A stretch of DNA of 64,000 nt from an uncultured Eubacteriales bacterium (GCA_905207235.1 CAJLKN010000010.1:10830-74829), one strand, 5' to 3'; shown: positions 1-8,720, counted from the stretch's first letter. The notes: a model not told the origin generated them from the sequence alone. A program made the numbers and translations.

Positions 1-48
1 TTCGGAAATAGTTTGTTTGTAAAATTTATTAGATTTATAAGAAAGTAA
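1..48 (+). CDS. C-terminal end of an upstream gene (partial)
   Basis: Only frame 1 is open from the window edge. It reads 15 codons and stops with TAA at 46-48, 8 nt before the next ATG; the other two frames stop within 21 nt. The tail is basic and hydrophobic (ends FIRFIRK). It is probably the end of another gene of the polysaccharide locus, but too little is present to name a product. Confidence 0.45.
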   Translation, partial: FGNSLFVKFIRFIRK

Positions 49-56
49 TTTGTAAT

Positions 57-1268
57 ATGGATAAAATATTAGTAAAAACTTTTCATTATGAGAAAACTAA
101 ACTTAATATTGAAAAATTGATTTTTTGTTTAGCATTGTTTTTACCGTGTGTTAATGCAGCATTATCATTATTTAAAATTGACTATATATTATATTATTAT
201 TGTTTAATCTCTGTATTATTAATTATTAATTCATTATGTCGCTTTAATGTTGTTATTGATTTAATTAAAATTTTACTGCTTATCATAATATTTGCATTTA
301 ATTATGTATGCTATGGATTATATTATGTGACGCACCAAGATTTTTATGGCGTCTTTTTTTTAATTGTTGTTTTATTCTTCTCACCGTCGCCGAAAAGTTT
401 TAAAAACTATTTTTATGAGCTAAAAAGTGTTATTAAGATTAGTACATTAATTTACCTTGGATTATTATTTGTGAGCCTTTTCTATGGTAAAGGGTATGAT
501 ATATTTAGTTCATATCAAACTTATAAAGTATTATTTGGACCTTATAATTTGTCGCATACGTTGTCATATGAGTTAATATTTTATTTGATAATAAATTGGG
601 TTGCATTTAAATTTTCTTTAAAAAATATAATTGTTTTAAGTATATTATTTGTATCATTATTATTAACTCAAGTTAGGACTGCATTTTTGGCAGTTTTAGT
701 TATTATATTATTTGAAATTTTGTATGCTAAATCTTTAAATAAGGAACAAAAGAAATTAATTTATGCGATTATTTTATTTTGCGTATTCTTATTCGCTCTA
801 GCGTATTATGCCGGTTGGTTAGAAAATATCCCTTTTTTATCAAAAACAATAGCTTCGGCTGAAAGCGGATCAGTTTCAAATGGAAGGGAACTTTATGTTG
901 AAATCGCATGCAGATACTATAACAATTTTGATTTCTCAAAAAAACTATTTGGCGCTTCAATGGATATAGTAAGAGCAATTTTTTTAAAAGAAATTAATGT
1001 TGATATACATTGTCATAATGATATCTTTAATTTGTTATTAGGGTATGGTTTAATAGGATTAATTTTAGTATTAGTCTCAATTTTATCTTTTGTCAAAAGT
1101 AATAATCGTTTATTTTTTTTGATATTTATAATGGTGTTTATTTGGTACAACGGGTTATATATGTATTTGAATTTTGTCTTTTTGTTGCCAATAATTCGTG
1201 CAATTTATTTTCAAAAAAATACTAAATCTCAAGGAGTATATAATGGAACAGCTAACAGTAGCAAGTAA
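57..1268 (+). CDS. Wzy-like O-antigen/capsule polymerase, polytopic membrane protein
   Basis: A 403-residue protein made almost entirely of hydrophobic segments (about ten predicted membrane helices), with a larger polar loop around residues 270-325. It carries a late NGREL...HCHNDIFNLLLGYGLIG stretch, typical of O-antigen ligase/polymerase (Wzy/WaaL-type) proteins, where an H-x-D/N loop motif precedes a G-x-x-G helix. Wzy joins undecaprenyl-linked repeat units on the outer face of the membrane. The gene lies among an acetyltransferase, a sialyltransferase-like gene and a Wzx flippase, which supports polymerase over ligase. Base composition is very AT-rich, unlike the core genes after 14.5 kb. 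Wzy proteins diverge strongly, so the assignment rests on topology and context. Confidence 0.75.
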   Translation: MDKILVKTFHYEKTKLNIEKLIFCLALFLPCVNAALSLFKIDYILYYYCLISVLLIINSLCRFNVVIDLIKILLLIIIFAFNYVCYGLYYVTHQDFYGVFFLIVVLFFSPSPKSFKNYFYELKSVIKISTLIYLGLLFVSLFYGKGYDIFSSYQTYKVLFGPYNLSHTLSYELIFYLIINWVAFKFSLKNIIVLSILFVSLLLTQVRTAFLAVLVIILFEILYAKSLNKEQKKLIYAIILFCVFLFALAYYAGWLENIPFLSKTIASAESGSVSNGRELYVEIACRYYNNFDFSKKLFGASMDIVRAIFLKEINVDIHCHNDIFNLLLGYGLIGLILVLVSILSFVKSNNRLFFLIFIMVFIWYNGLYMYLNFVFLLPIIRAIYFQKNTKSQGVYNGTANSSK

Positions 1269-1710
1269 ATTATTTAAGTATAACTGTATTGATGCATATA
1301 TCCACAAATATAAAAAATACTACTTAATTTGTTCCAACACAAAAAATAAAGTTTTACAAAAACTTAGGAAGATAAAACTAAATAAATTGGGCTTCAAAAT
1401 TGGCATTGAAATTGAACCGGGAATTATAGATGAAACTACAAAAATTTATCACCAGAATTTGGTTATTAATTCTTATGCCAAAATAGGTAAAAATGTAAGT
1501 TTTCATGGTAATAATTGTATTGGAAATAATGGTAAGACATTGGAAGCTCCAATTATAGGTGATAATGTGGATATTGGATTTGGTGCTTTAATAATAGGCG
1601 GAGTAAAAATAGCCAACAATATTACTATTGGAGCAGGAGCGGTTGTTGTCGATTCGTTTGAAGAAGAAGGAATAACAATAGCAGGCGTGCCTGCAAGAAA
1701 AGTTAAGTGA
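1243..1710 (+). CDS. Hexapeptide-repeat (left-handed beta-helix) O-acetyltransferase
   Basis: A 155-residue protein. The N-terminal ~70 residues are basic; the rest carries imperfect hexapeptide repeats such as IGNNGK, IGDNVD, IGFGAL and IGAGAV, ending in AGVPARKVK, the usual C-terminal motif of the serine acetyltransferase/CysE-like family. Such enzymes move acetyl from acetyl-CoA to a sugar hydroxyl. The start is placed at ATG 1243 because AAGGAG lies at 1231-1236; a longer in-frame ORF has no such site. It overlaps the end of the polymerase gene by 26 nt and the next gene by 4 nt, so it is translationally coupled in the operon. It probably acetylates the capsule repeat; the sugar is unknown. 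Confidence 0.85.
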   Translation: MEQLTVASKLFKYNCIDAYIHKYKKYYLICSNTKNKVLQKLRKIKLNKLGFKIGIEIEPGIIDETTKIYHQNLVINSYAKIGKNVSFHGNNCIGNNGKTLEAPIIGDNVDIGFGALIIGGVKIANNITIGAGAVVVDSFEEEGITIAGVPARKVK

Positions 1711-2768
1711 GGTGCTTTTTGGTAAAAAAATTATTTGTTTGCGCTACAGTTTATCAATTAATTAACGCAATTCAACTTAAAAGTACATTATATAAAAATG
1801 CTCCTTCGGATTTAATTGTCTTAGATACTTTTAAAGAATATCAAGTTATTGCAAAAAAGATACAAGATGAAAATATTTTTGAGCGCGTTATACCTGTTGC
1901 TCAGAATTTCGTTAAGTTTAAAACTGTTGCAAGAGATATTTTTAGTCAAAAATTTAGAAAGGTTATTCATAAGAATTCATTAAAAAGTATTTTATTTGAA
2001 AATTATAATGAGTTTATTTTTTCTTCGTTAAATACTTTTACCATTTATTTAGGTGCGTATTATTTAAGAAAAATTAAAAGCATAAAGATAACCTTATTTG
2101 AAGATGGTGCGTCATCATATTCTAAATATTATGAAAGAGCATTTCATGATGTAAATTGTGGTGGGGCGATTAAAAAGCTAATTTATAAAGTGTTACATAA
2201 TCCGATTCTTTATGTCTCTAAATATTATTTGTACAATCCGGATATTTTAATTTGGGATGCACCTAATGTTGAGAGAATACCTAAAATTGATACATCCAAC
2301 TCAAAACTTATTTTCTTATTAAACAAATTATTTAATTACGAAAACCTCAAAGATGATTATAGAGAAAAGGTAATTTTTTTAGAAGAATCATATTATGCTG
2401 ATGGTATTAGCGTTCCTGATATTGATATCGTAAATCAGTTAGCGAAACAATACGGAAAAGATCAGATTTTTGTCAAAAAGCATCCTAGAAATCCCACTAA
2501 CAGATTTGATGAATTGGGTTATAAAACCAATGAAGACACCATTATTCCTTGGGAGGTAATTGCTTTAAATATTGATTTGTCAGATAAGATTATAGCTACA
2601 ATATCGTCTACGGCAGCAATTTCAACCCTATTGATGTTTCCGAACGCAAATGTTCAATTTTATTGCAATGATGTAAAATCAAACAATTTTAGGTTAAATA
2701 GTACAATTGAAGTAATAAAAAAAATACAACAATTTTATGGCACGAAATTTCAAGAAGGTAAGTTATGA
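1707..2768 (+). CDS. Sialyltransferase-like glycosyltransferase (GT52-type)
   Basis: About 350 residues. The N-terminus KKLFVCATVYQLINAIQL matches the opening of GT52 alpha-2,3-sialyltransferases and related lipooligosaccharide sialyltransferases. Later FEDGASSYSKYY and FVKKHPRNP match the E-D-G and K-x-H-P motifs of this family and of polysialyltransferase-like folds, which transfer CMP-activated sugar acids. GTG 1707 is the longest start, but TTG 1719 has a GAGGTG site just upstream (1709-1714) and would place the family N-terminus at residue 2, so 1719 may be the real start. The CMP-sugar synthetase gene follows with a 4-nt overlap. Acceptor and donor sugars cannot be read from the sequence. 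Confidence 0.75.
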   Translation: MRCFLVKKLFVCATVYQLINAIQLKSTLYKNAPSDLIVLDTFKEYQVIAKKIQDENIFERVIPVAQNFVKFKTVARDIFSQKFRKVIHKNSLKSILFENYNEFIFSSLNTFTIYLGAYYLRKIKSIKITLFEDGASSYSKYYERAFHDVNCGGAIKKLIYKVLHNPILYVSKYYLYNPDILIWDAPNVERIPKIDTSNSKLIFLLNKLFNYENLKDDYREKVIFLEESYYADGISVPDIDIVNQLAKQYGKDQIFVKKHPRNPTNRFDELGYKTNEDTIIPWEVIALNIDLSDKIIATISSTAAISTLLMFPNANVQFYCNDVKSNNFRLNSTIEVIKKIQQFYGTKFQEGKL

Positions 2769-3421
2769 AAATAGTAGCAATAGTACCAATGAAGTTGAAT
2801 AACAGGAGGTTACCGCAAAAGAATACCAGGGCATTCACAAACGGTAAGCCTTTATGTTATTATATTTTAAACACATTGTTGAAAAGCAAAAAAATAGACG
2901 AAGTTTATGTATATTGCAGTAATGAAGATATTAAAGAATTTATACCTGAGGGTGTTAAATATCTGAAACGCAGCACATCTTTGGATCAGGACACAACAAA
3001 GATGAATGAAGTTTTGCGCTCATTTGCTAAGGATATTCCTGCTGATATTTATGTTATGACGCATACTACGGCACCTTTTATTACAGTTGAAAGTATTGAG
3101 AAAGGCCTTAGTGCTGTTTTGAGTGGTGAATATGATTCTGCGTTTGCCGCAAAAAAATTGCAGGACTTCTTATGGAAGGACGGAAAGCCTTTCAATTATG
3201 AGCTAGACAATATTCCAAGGACCCAGGACCTTCCTCCGTTATATGAAGAGACAAGTGGTTTTTACATATATAAGAGTAATGTAATTACTGACCTCAACAG
3301 ACGTATCGGCAATAAGCCTTTTATTGTTGAAGTTTCTGAAATAGAGGCGTCTGATATTGATGAACTTGAAGATTTTCAGATAGCCGATGCAATTTTTAAT
3401 CACATAATAAATAAAAGATAG
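2765..3421 (+). CDS. Acylneuraminate cytidylyltransferase-like CMP-sugar-acid synthetase
   Basis: A 218-residue single-domain nucleotidyltransferase. It opens with IVAIVPMKLNNRRLPQKNTR, the CTP-binding loop of the NeuA/KdsB family in its M-K-L-x-S/N-x-R form. YVMTHTTAPFI corresponds to the family motif around residue 100, and ASDIDELEDFQIA near the end is the metal/substrate-binding D-I-D-x-x-x-D motif. It should activate a 2-keto-3-deoxy sugar acid with CTP. No NeuB- or KdsA-like synthase is visible in the window; instead the next gene encodes two pyruvate-aldolase-type domains. The ATGA overlap with the transferase gene points to coupled expression. The sugar acid itself is unknown. Confidence 0.85.
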   Translation: MKIVAIVPMKLNNRRLPQKNTRAFTNGKPLCYYILNTLLKSKKIDEVYVYCSNEDIKEFIPEGVKYLKRSTSLDQDTTKMNEVLRSFAKDIPADIYVMTHTTAPFITVESIEKGLSAVLSGEYDSAFAAKKLQDFLWKDGKPFNYELDNIPRTQDLPPLYEETSGFYIYKSNVITDLNRRIGNKPFIVEVSEIEASDIDELEDFQIADAIFNHIINKR

Positions 3422-3429
3422 AAATTATA

Positions 3430-5745
3430 ATGCAATCACTTATTGAAAAATTTAGAAATAAATTAAATAACAAGGAATTTGTTTATGGCGTTTTTATGAA
3501 GACGTCTGATCCTATGCTCGTCGAAATATTAGGCGTTGCAGGGTACGATTATGCAATCCTTGACACTGAACATGGACCTACTGACATTGAAAATCAGCAA
3601 AATAATATCAGAGCGTGCGAAGCGCGTGGCGTGTTACCCATCGTGCGAGTACCCTGTATTGATGAAAATGTTATTGGAAAAGCATTGGATGTTGGTGCTT
3701 GCGGAATTCAGGTTTCGCAAGTAAGAACTGCGGACGATGTCAGAAAAATAATTGATTGCGCTAAATTTTATCCTATTGGTTCAAGAGGGGTATGCCGTTT
3801 TGTGAGAGCAGCTGATTATTCTGCTCTAAATCGTAACGAGTATTTTGTAAAAGCTAATAAGGCGTTAATAATATTACAGCTTGAAGGTATTGAGGCTATT
3901 GACAACCTTGAAGAAATCCTGGCTGTTGACGGATATGATATTTTATTTATCGGACCTTATGACTTATCCCAATCGCTCGGGGTTCCGGGTGATATAAGTA
4001 ACCCCAAAGTGCTTTCTGCAATGATAGATATTGTAGAAAGGGCAAAGGCTAAGGGGAAAATTGTTGGTACATTTACTGATGATATAGAACTTGTTGAAAA
4101 ATGGAAGAATTTAGGTGTTCAATATATCAGCCATTCTACTGATTCTGGTATTTTCTATGAAGCTGCGCGCGATGTCTTAAACAGGATAAGCAGTTGCGGT
4201 GTAAACAAAAGATTAGCTAAAATTTTGGATTGCACGTTGCGTGACGGCGGTTATGTCAATGGTTGGAAATTTGGCCAAAAAAACATAAAGACTATATTGA
4301 AATCCCTGATTGATTCTTCTGTTGACTTTATTGAATGCGGTTACGTTACAGAAGAAGAGGTGAACCAAGCAGGTTTTACAAAATTTAACAGTATAGAACA
4401 AGTAAATAAATATCTTCCTAAAAAATCAATCAGCAATTTTGCTGTAATGATTAATTATGGATCATATAATTCAGATAAACTGCCAGTCTATTGTGGCTAT
4501 GGAATAAATATTATACGAGTTGCTTTTCATAAAAAAAATCTTGTGTCGGCGCTGGAATTTTGCAAAGCTATAAAAGAAAAAGGGTATAGGGTGTTTGTCC
4601 AACCTATGCTCACTTCGTCGTATTCTGATACAGAGTTTACTTACCTTATAAAAGAATGTAATGTACTTAATCCTGAGGCAGTATACATCGTTGACAGCTT
4701 TGGAAGTATGCAGAAAGGAGAACTTTTGCATTACTTCAAAATGCTTGAACGTGGACTGAATAATAATATTTACATAGGTTTCCATGGGCATAACAACATG
4801 CAATTAGCTTTTTCTAATGTTATTGCTTTAATGGAGAGCGCAAATCGCGAAGTAATTATAGATAGCTCTATTCACGGTATTGGCAGAGGAGCAGGAAATT
4901 TAAATACAGAAATTTTAATTGAATATCTAAATACAAAATTTGCAGGCGACTATGATTTGCATCCGGTTCTTGAAGCGGATGATAAAGTGCTTGAAAAAAT
5001 ATATAAATTTTTGCCTTGGGGTTATTCTTTGCCGAATTATATTTCCGCAAAACATAATGTTCATCCAAATTATGCTAAATATTTGTCAGAAAAAAATAAC
5101 TTATCTGTCGATGATTTAAATGCAATATTTGACATGCTTGACAATGATAAGAAGTTGGAATTTGATAAAGATTATATTGAGCAAATCTATACATCATATT
5201 TAGAATCTAAAGATAGCGGCAACGATGATTTTGATAAAGTCAAATCAATTTTATCTGGTAAAAAGATATTGATGATTTGTCCGGGAAAATCATTGATAAA
5301 TCATATAGACACTATCACCGAACTTGCTAAGGATTCAATTGTAATTTCAGTTAATTTCATATATGATTTAGTTAAATCTAATTTCATATTTGTAGGGAAT
5401 ATAAGAAGATTTGATGAACTGGATGAAAAATTTTATGATAAAGTTATTGCCACAACAAATATACCAACAACCAATGCATTCGCAAAGATTAGTTATTCTT
5501 CACTTTTAAATGATATCGAATATGTGAAGGATAACAGTGGATTAATGCTTTTAAAGTTACTATCTGAATGTGACGTGGCAGAGGTGAATATTTTTGGTAT
5601 GGATGGTTATTCCGATGACAGCAGACAAAATTATGTGTCCGACGAATTAACTTTAAAAAGCAGTAGAGATACCGTACATGGCATGAATTTAGGTATCAAA
5701 ATATTTTTTGAAAAAGAACTAAAAATAAAGTTAGTAAAATATTAA
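3430..5745 (+). CDS. Three-domain protein: HpcH/HpaI aldolase + DRE-TIM (HOA-like) aldolase + C-terminal sugar-locus domain
   Basis: 771 residues in one frame. Residues ~1-255 are an HpcH/HpaI aldolase: DTEHGPTD, the metal glutamate in LQLEG and the metal aspartate in IGPYDLSQSLG are all present. Residues ~262-540 are a DRE-TIM metallolyase like 4-hydroxy-2-oxovalerate aldolase: LDCTLRDGGY, FHGHNNMQLA and GIGRGAGNLNTE carry the expected catalytic Arg-Asp and His-x-His ligands. Residues ~600-771 (ILMICPGKSL at the start, IFGMDGYSDDS near the end) resemble DUF115/GT42-like nucleotide-sugar-binding folds; this part is the least certain. Both aldolase families join or split pyruvate and aldehydes. 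Beside a CMP-sugar-acid synthetase, a role in making a 2-keto-3-deoxy sugar acid is inferred. No frameshift is seen. Confidence 0.8.
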   Translation: MQSLIEKFRNKLNNKEFVYGVFMKTSDPMLVEILGVAGYDYAILDTEHGPTDIENQQNNIRACEARGVLPIVRVPCIDENVIGKALDVGACGIQVSQVRTADDVRKIIDCAKFYPIGSRGVCRFVRAADYSALNRNEYFVKANKALIILQLEGIEAIDNLEEILAVDGYDILFIGPYDLSQSLGVPGDISNPKVLSAMIDIVERAKAKGKIVGTFTDDIELVEKWKNLGVQYISHSTDSGIFYEAARDVLNRISSCGVNKRLAKILDCTLRDGGYVNGWKFGQKNIKTILKSLIDSSVDFIECGYVTEEEVNQAGFTKFNSIEQVNKYLPKKSISNFAVMINYGSYNSDKLPVYCGYGINIIRVAFHKKNLVSALEFCKAIKEKGYRVFVQPMLTSSYSDTEFTYLIKECNVLNPEAVYIVDSFGSMQKGELLHYFKMLERGLNNNIYIGFHGHNNMQLAFSNVIALMESANREVIIDSSIHGIGRGAGNLNTEILIEYLNTKFAGDYDLHPVLEADDKVLEKIYKFLPWGYSLPNYISAKHNVHPNYAKYLSEKNNLSVDDLNAIFDMLDNDKKLEFDKDYIEQIYTSYLESKDSGNDDFDKVKSILSGKKILMICPGKSLINHIDTITELAKDSIVISVNFIYDLVKSNFIFVGNIRRFDELDEKFYDKVIATTNIPTTNAFAKISYSSLLNDIEYVKDNSGLMLLKLLSECDVAEVNIFGMDGYSDDSRQNYVSDELTLKSSRDTVHGMNLGIKIFFEKELKIKLVKY

Positions 5746-5762
5746 GCTTACCTGTTGATTTT

Positions 5763-7253
5763 ATGAAAAATAAAGTTGTTAAAAACTTTTTTGTCAGTAT
5801 ATTAAGCCAAGCTATAATTCTAATACTTGGCTTTGTAGTCCCGAGAATTATTTTAACCCATTATGGCTCTGATATTAATGGGTTAATGAATACAATTACA
5901 CAGATTTTCACATATATGGCTTTACTTGAAGCTGGCATTAGTCAAGCTTCAAGAAATGCTTTGTATAAACATATAATTGATAATGATAATAATGAGATTT
6001 CTGTTGTAATGTCAGGATCTAGACGATATTATCGTAAAATCTCTTTAATATACTTAGCAGCTGTTGTAGCCTTATCGATAGTTTTACCTTTTATATTAAA
6101 AACAGAAATAAGTTATTGGACAATTTTCTTTTTTGTAATATTTGAAGGCTTGACTAGTGTAGTTGCTTTCTATTTCATAAACACATGGACGTGTTTCTTG
6201 ATTGCCAGCGGTAAAAGTTATGTTACAAACCTGCTTTCATTATTGAACAAAATATTATGTTATGGCGTTCGTATTATCCTTGCTTTGTATAATATTAATA
6301 TAGTCTTTATTCAGGTTGGTTATTTCATTGTATCATTAATTCAATTAGCAATTTATTATTTTTACATGAAAAAGATGTATAATTGGATTGATTATAATGC
6401 AGCTCCGAAAGGCTATAAATTGCCGGATAGAAACTCTTTTATTGTATCAGAAATTGCGTGGGCAATATTTTCGTCAACCGATTTAATCATATTATCCGTA
6501 TTTGTATCTACATCATTAGCAAGCGTGTATTCAATATATAATATGGTGTTTGTTGCATTAAACGGATTATTGAGTAGTCTTTATACCGCATTAAATTATA
6601 ATTTAGGTCAGTCATACCATATTGATGCAAATAAATGTGCAAAAGTTTATGATACATTTAATAGTGTTTTTGTCGGTGGCATGACGATTTTTATGTGTAC
6701 AGCTTACTGGCTTGTAATTCCTTTTGTACGTTTGTATACAGAAGGCGTTAACGATATAAATTATATCTATGTGGGGTTACCATTACTTTTTTGTCTTGTT
6801 CAGTTATTTTCTTGGGGTAGGATGTCTGGTGGTACATTGATTAATGCTGCGGGATATGCAAGAAAACTAATAAAAATTAATGTCAGTGTAGCTATTATTA
6901 ATATAGTATTGTCAATTATTTTAGTAAATTTTTTAAGTATTTTCGGAGTTCTATTAGCGACCGTTGTGGCATTGCCAATAGAATTAATTTACTGTTGTTA
7001 TTTTACCAACAAAAAGGTTTTGAACAGAAGTATATGGAAAACTGTAGCGATAATTAGTGCAAATTATATTATTTTCGCCATTTCTGCAGTATGTTATGAA
7101 TTTATAAATTTGGTAATTGATTCATATTTGATGTTTATTGGCTATGGTTTTTTGTTGTTTGTAATTTTCTTTGTAATAATTTTTATAATAAATTGCCTAA
7201 TTAATAAAGATTTAATAAGTTTTATATTAAAAAGGTTTTTCAAAAAATATTAA
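5763..7253 (+). CDS. Wzx-type polysaccharide flippase (MATE/MOP superfamily)
   Basis: A 496-residue protein with about 14 hydrophobic segments. The N-terminal VKNFFVSILSQAIILILGF followed by VPRIILTHYGSDINGLMNT is typical of oligosaccharide flippases, which move lipid-linked repeat units across the cytoplasmic membrane. It is the last gene of the AT-rich polysaccharide operon, 17 nt after the aldolase gene. Its partner would be the Wzy-like polymerase at the start of the window. No promoter is seen in front of it, so it is probably transcribed with the upstream genes. Confidence 0.9.
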   Translation: MKNKVVKNFFVSILSQAIILILGFVVPRIILTHYGSDINGLMNTITQIFTYMALLEAGISQASRNALYKHIIDNDNNEISVVMSGSRRYYRKISLIYLAAVVALSIVLPFILKTEISYWTIFFFVIFEGLTSVVAFYFINTWTCFLIASGKSYVTNLLSLLNKILCYGVRIILALYNINIVFIQVGYFIVSLIQLAIYYFYMKKMYNWIDYNAAPKGYKLPDRNSFIVSEIAWAIFSSTDLIILSVFVSTSLASVYSIYNMVFVALNGLLSSLYTALNYNLGQSYHIDANKCAKVYDTFNSVFVGGMTIFMCTAYWLVIPFVRLYTEGVNDINYIYVGLPLLFCLVQLFSWGRMSGGTLINAAGYARKLIKINVSVAIINIVLSIILVNFLSIFGVLLATVVALPIELIYCCYFTNKKVLNRSIWKTVAIISANYIIFAISAVCYEFINLVIDSYLMFIGYGFLLFVIFFVIIFIINCLINKDLISFILKRFFKKY

Positions 7254-7547
7254 TTATTCTTTTAAAAATAAATTTGGATTTGTGACATTAAAAATTCCAA
7301 ATATTATTACAACGTAAAAATATGAATAAATATGAATAAAATAGAGATTAAATAATATTGAACATGGGGTCTTGAGAGTAGTATTAAACGATGAATGAGT
7401 AAGGATTATTGATGAAATTATCGACTTACAGATATTATAAACTTTAAAACTTTGGTTTTTAATAAGTTTTGGAAAGAACTATAAATAAGTCAAGTTTGGT
7501 TGTAATTAAAAATGTGTGAGAATAATTTTGTTAAATAATATTATACA

Positions 7548-7832
7548 CCTCCCGAATTGTGCTTTTTCGGTGGCGTAGGGTAGCATAGCTCCTCGCGGAC
7601 GTCAACGGCCGCAAAATCATTGCAGAAAATACCGATGGAAAGAGATTAAGAGCCGGGTAAGGATTTTATTCTTTGCCTGGCTCTTTTGTTGTTCTGAGAG
7701 CGATTTACGCGCAATAAGAGCAACGATTTTGACTTTGTCCCGTTGACTTCCGCACAAACATTTTAATTTTAAGATATTTACCGTCCTATGCTCCTCCGCC
7801 GGTTGCCCGAAAAAGGCAACACAATTCGGAGG
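7548..7832 (+). promoter_or_regulatory. Inverted repeat pairing an upstream segment with the RBS of the sigma-like gene
   Basis: 7548-7570 reads CCTCCCGAATTGTG then CTTTTTCGG. Its reverse complement matches 7807-7832 (CCGAAAAAG, a 4-nt insert, CACAATTCGG, AGG) with one extra base. The right arm includes the GGAGG ribosome-binding site (7828-7832). In RNA the arms could pair across about 235 nt and hide the ribosome-binding site. The complementarity is seen directly; the regulatory role is inferred. Confidence 0.5.
7648..7685 (+). terminator. Stem-loop with T-rich tail in the leader
   Basis: AAGAGCC(G)GGTAAGG pairs with CTTTGCCTGGCTCTT around an ATTTTATT loop, followed by TTGTTGTT. A perfect version of the same hairpin (AGAGCC ... 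GGCTCT) lies at the same place in the second module at 11713-11746. It could terminate or attenuate transcription entering the sigma-like gene. Confidence 0.6.
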
Positions 7833-7842
7833 AATAAATTCA

Positions 7843-8502
7843 TTGAAAATGTTAGTAACAAAACTGTCAAACGGTAAGTACCGAAACGAAGGTGCGCTCT
7901 TTTCGGAGCCCATTTCAGACGACAACGTCAAATTAATGGGCGAGATGATTGCCCTGCAGGTTCTGCGCACCGCCAAAGCCTTTGATTATGAAGTCTCGGA
8001 CAATCTGTACAGACAGCTTTTAGGAGACGTTCAGCATATGGGCGAAAGCAAATATATAATCTCGGACGTATATGACTATGCGCAACTTGCAATTTGCTTT
8101 TTACTTCAATACAGGGGCAGATATGCCTCAGAAAACTGCATTAAAGACCGAAGAGGAAACCTTATTTCCATCAAGAAAGCGTGCTATCGCAAGATAGACA
8201 GCATACTCGGAATATACAGAAGAAATACGTCCAAGGACAAACAGATTGAGTTCAATCACAAGAAGTATGAAATTGCTGATCCTCGCGACTGCTTTGATAC
8301 AGACGAAGCAAACTACGACAAGGCGGACGCCTTACTTCAATCTTTACACCTAAGCGAAGGTGAGCTCGATATGCTTAATTGCAGCATGAGCGGAATGACG
8401 CAATCGCAAGCTGCAGCTTTGCTCGGAATTACAATTTACGGAGTGCAACACAGAAAAATGCGCATACGAAAGAAGTACAATACCTATATAGGCGCTAGCT
8501 GA
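7843..8502 (+). CDS. Sigma-70-like regulator with C-terminal region-4-type HTH
   Basis: A 219-residue protein. Residues ~172-215 (LSEGELDMLNCSMSGMTQSQ, then AAALLGITIYGVQHRKMRIR) look like a sigma region 4 / RNA-polymerase-sigma-like helix-turn-helix. The N-terminal part (MGEMIALQVLRTAKAFDYEV) has no motif I recognise. The start is TTG 7843, 10 nt after GGAGG at 7828-7832; the related decayed copy has ATG at the equivalent place (11903), which supports this choice. The gene sits alone between a long leader and a terminator, next to an LRR lipoprotein gene and upstream of a serine recombinase. It may regulate accessory DNA; its target is unknown. Confidence 0.6.
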   Translation: MKMLVTKLSNGKYRNEGALFSEPISDDNVKLMGEMIALQVLRTAKAFDYEVSDNLYRQLLGDVQHMGESKYIISDVYDYAQLAICFLLQYRGRYASENCIKDRRGNLISIKKACYRKIDSILGIYRRNTSKDKQIEFNHKKYEIADPRDCFDTDEANYDKADALLQSLHLSEGELDMLNCSMSGMTQSQAAALLGITIYGVQHRKMRIRKKYNTYIGAS

Positions 8503-8524
8503 AATATTTTAATTACAAAAATAT

Positions 8525-8550
8525 AAGCCGTAGTCAGATGACTGCGGCTT
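8525..8550 (+). terminator. Rho-independent-type hairpin after the sigma-like gene
   Basis: AAGCCGTAGTCA pairs with TGACTGCGGCTT (one G-U pair) around a GA loop, 22 nt after the stop codon. The T-tract after it is poor. Confidence 0.7.
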
Positions 8551-8720
8551 AAATAATGCTACACAAAATTAAATTATCATTTAGTCATGCGAGTATTTCT
8601 ATTAAAAAGAAGGAAAGAGAAAACTACACAATACGTATATCTAGACTTTGACATATTTTTATGTGTACTACGAGAAGTTTTACAACAGATTTTGTTCTTA
8701 ATTCAATATTAAGTAATAAC

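Larger units (their letters stand above)
7254..7842 (+). other. Long intergenic region and structured leader of the sigma-like gene
   Basis: There is no convincing gene in these 589 nt. 7254-7540 is AT-rich with no strong signal beyond a weak inverted repeat near 7272-7302 (ATTTGGA ... TCCAAAT). From about 7548 the base composition rises and the sequence becomes leader-like: a segment complementary to the ribosome-binding site of the next gene (7548-7570), a stem-loop (7648-7685), and TTTGTCCCGTTGACTTCCGC at 7735-7754, which recurs with one change before the decayed copy at 11.8 kb. Confidence 0.6.

Noticed and set aside
7617..7976. 119-codon minus-strand frame over the sigma-like leader
   Set aside because: It crosses the leader hairpin and the start of the real gene, with no ribosome-binding site.
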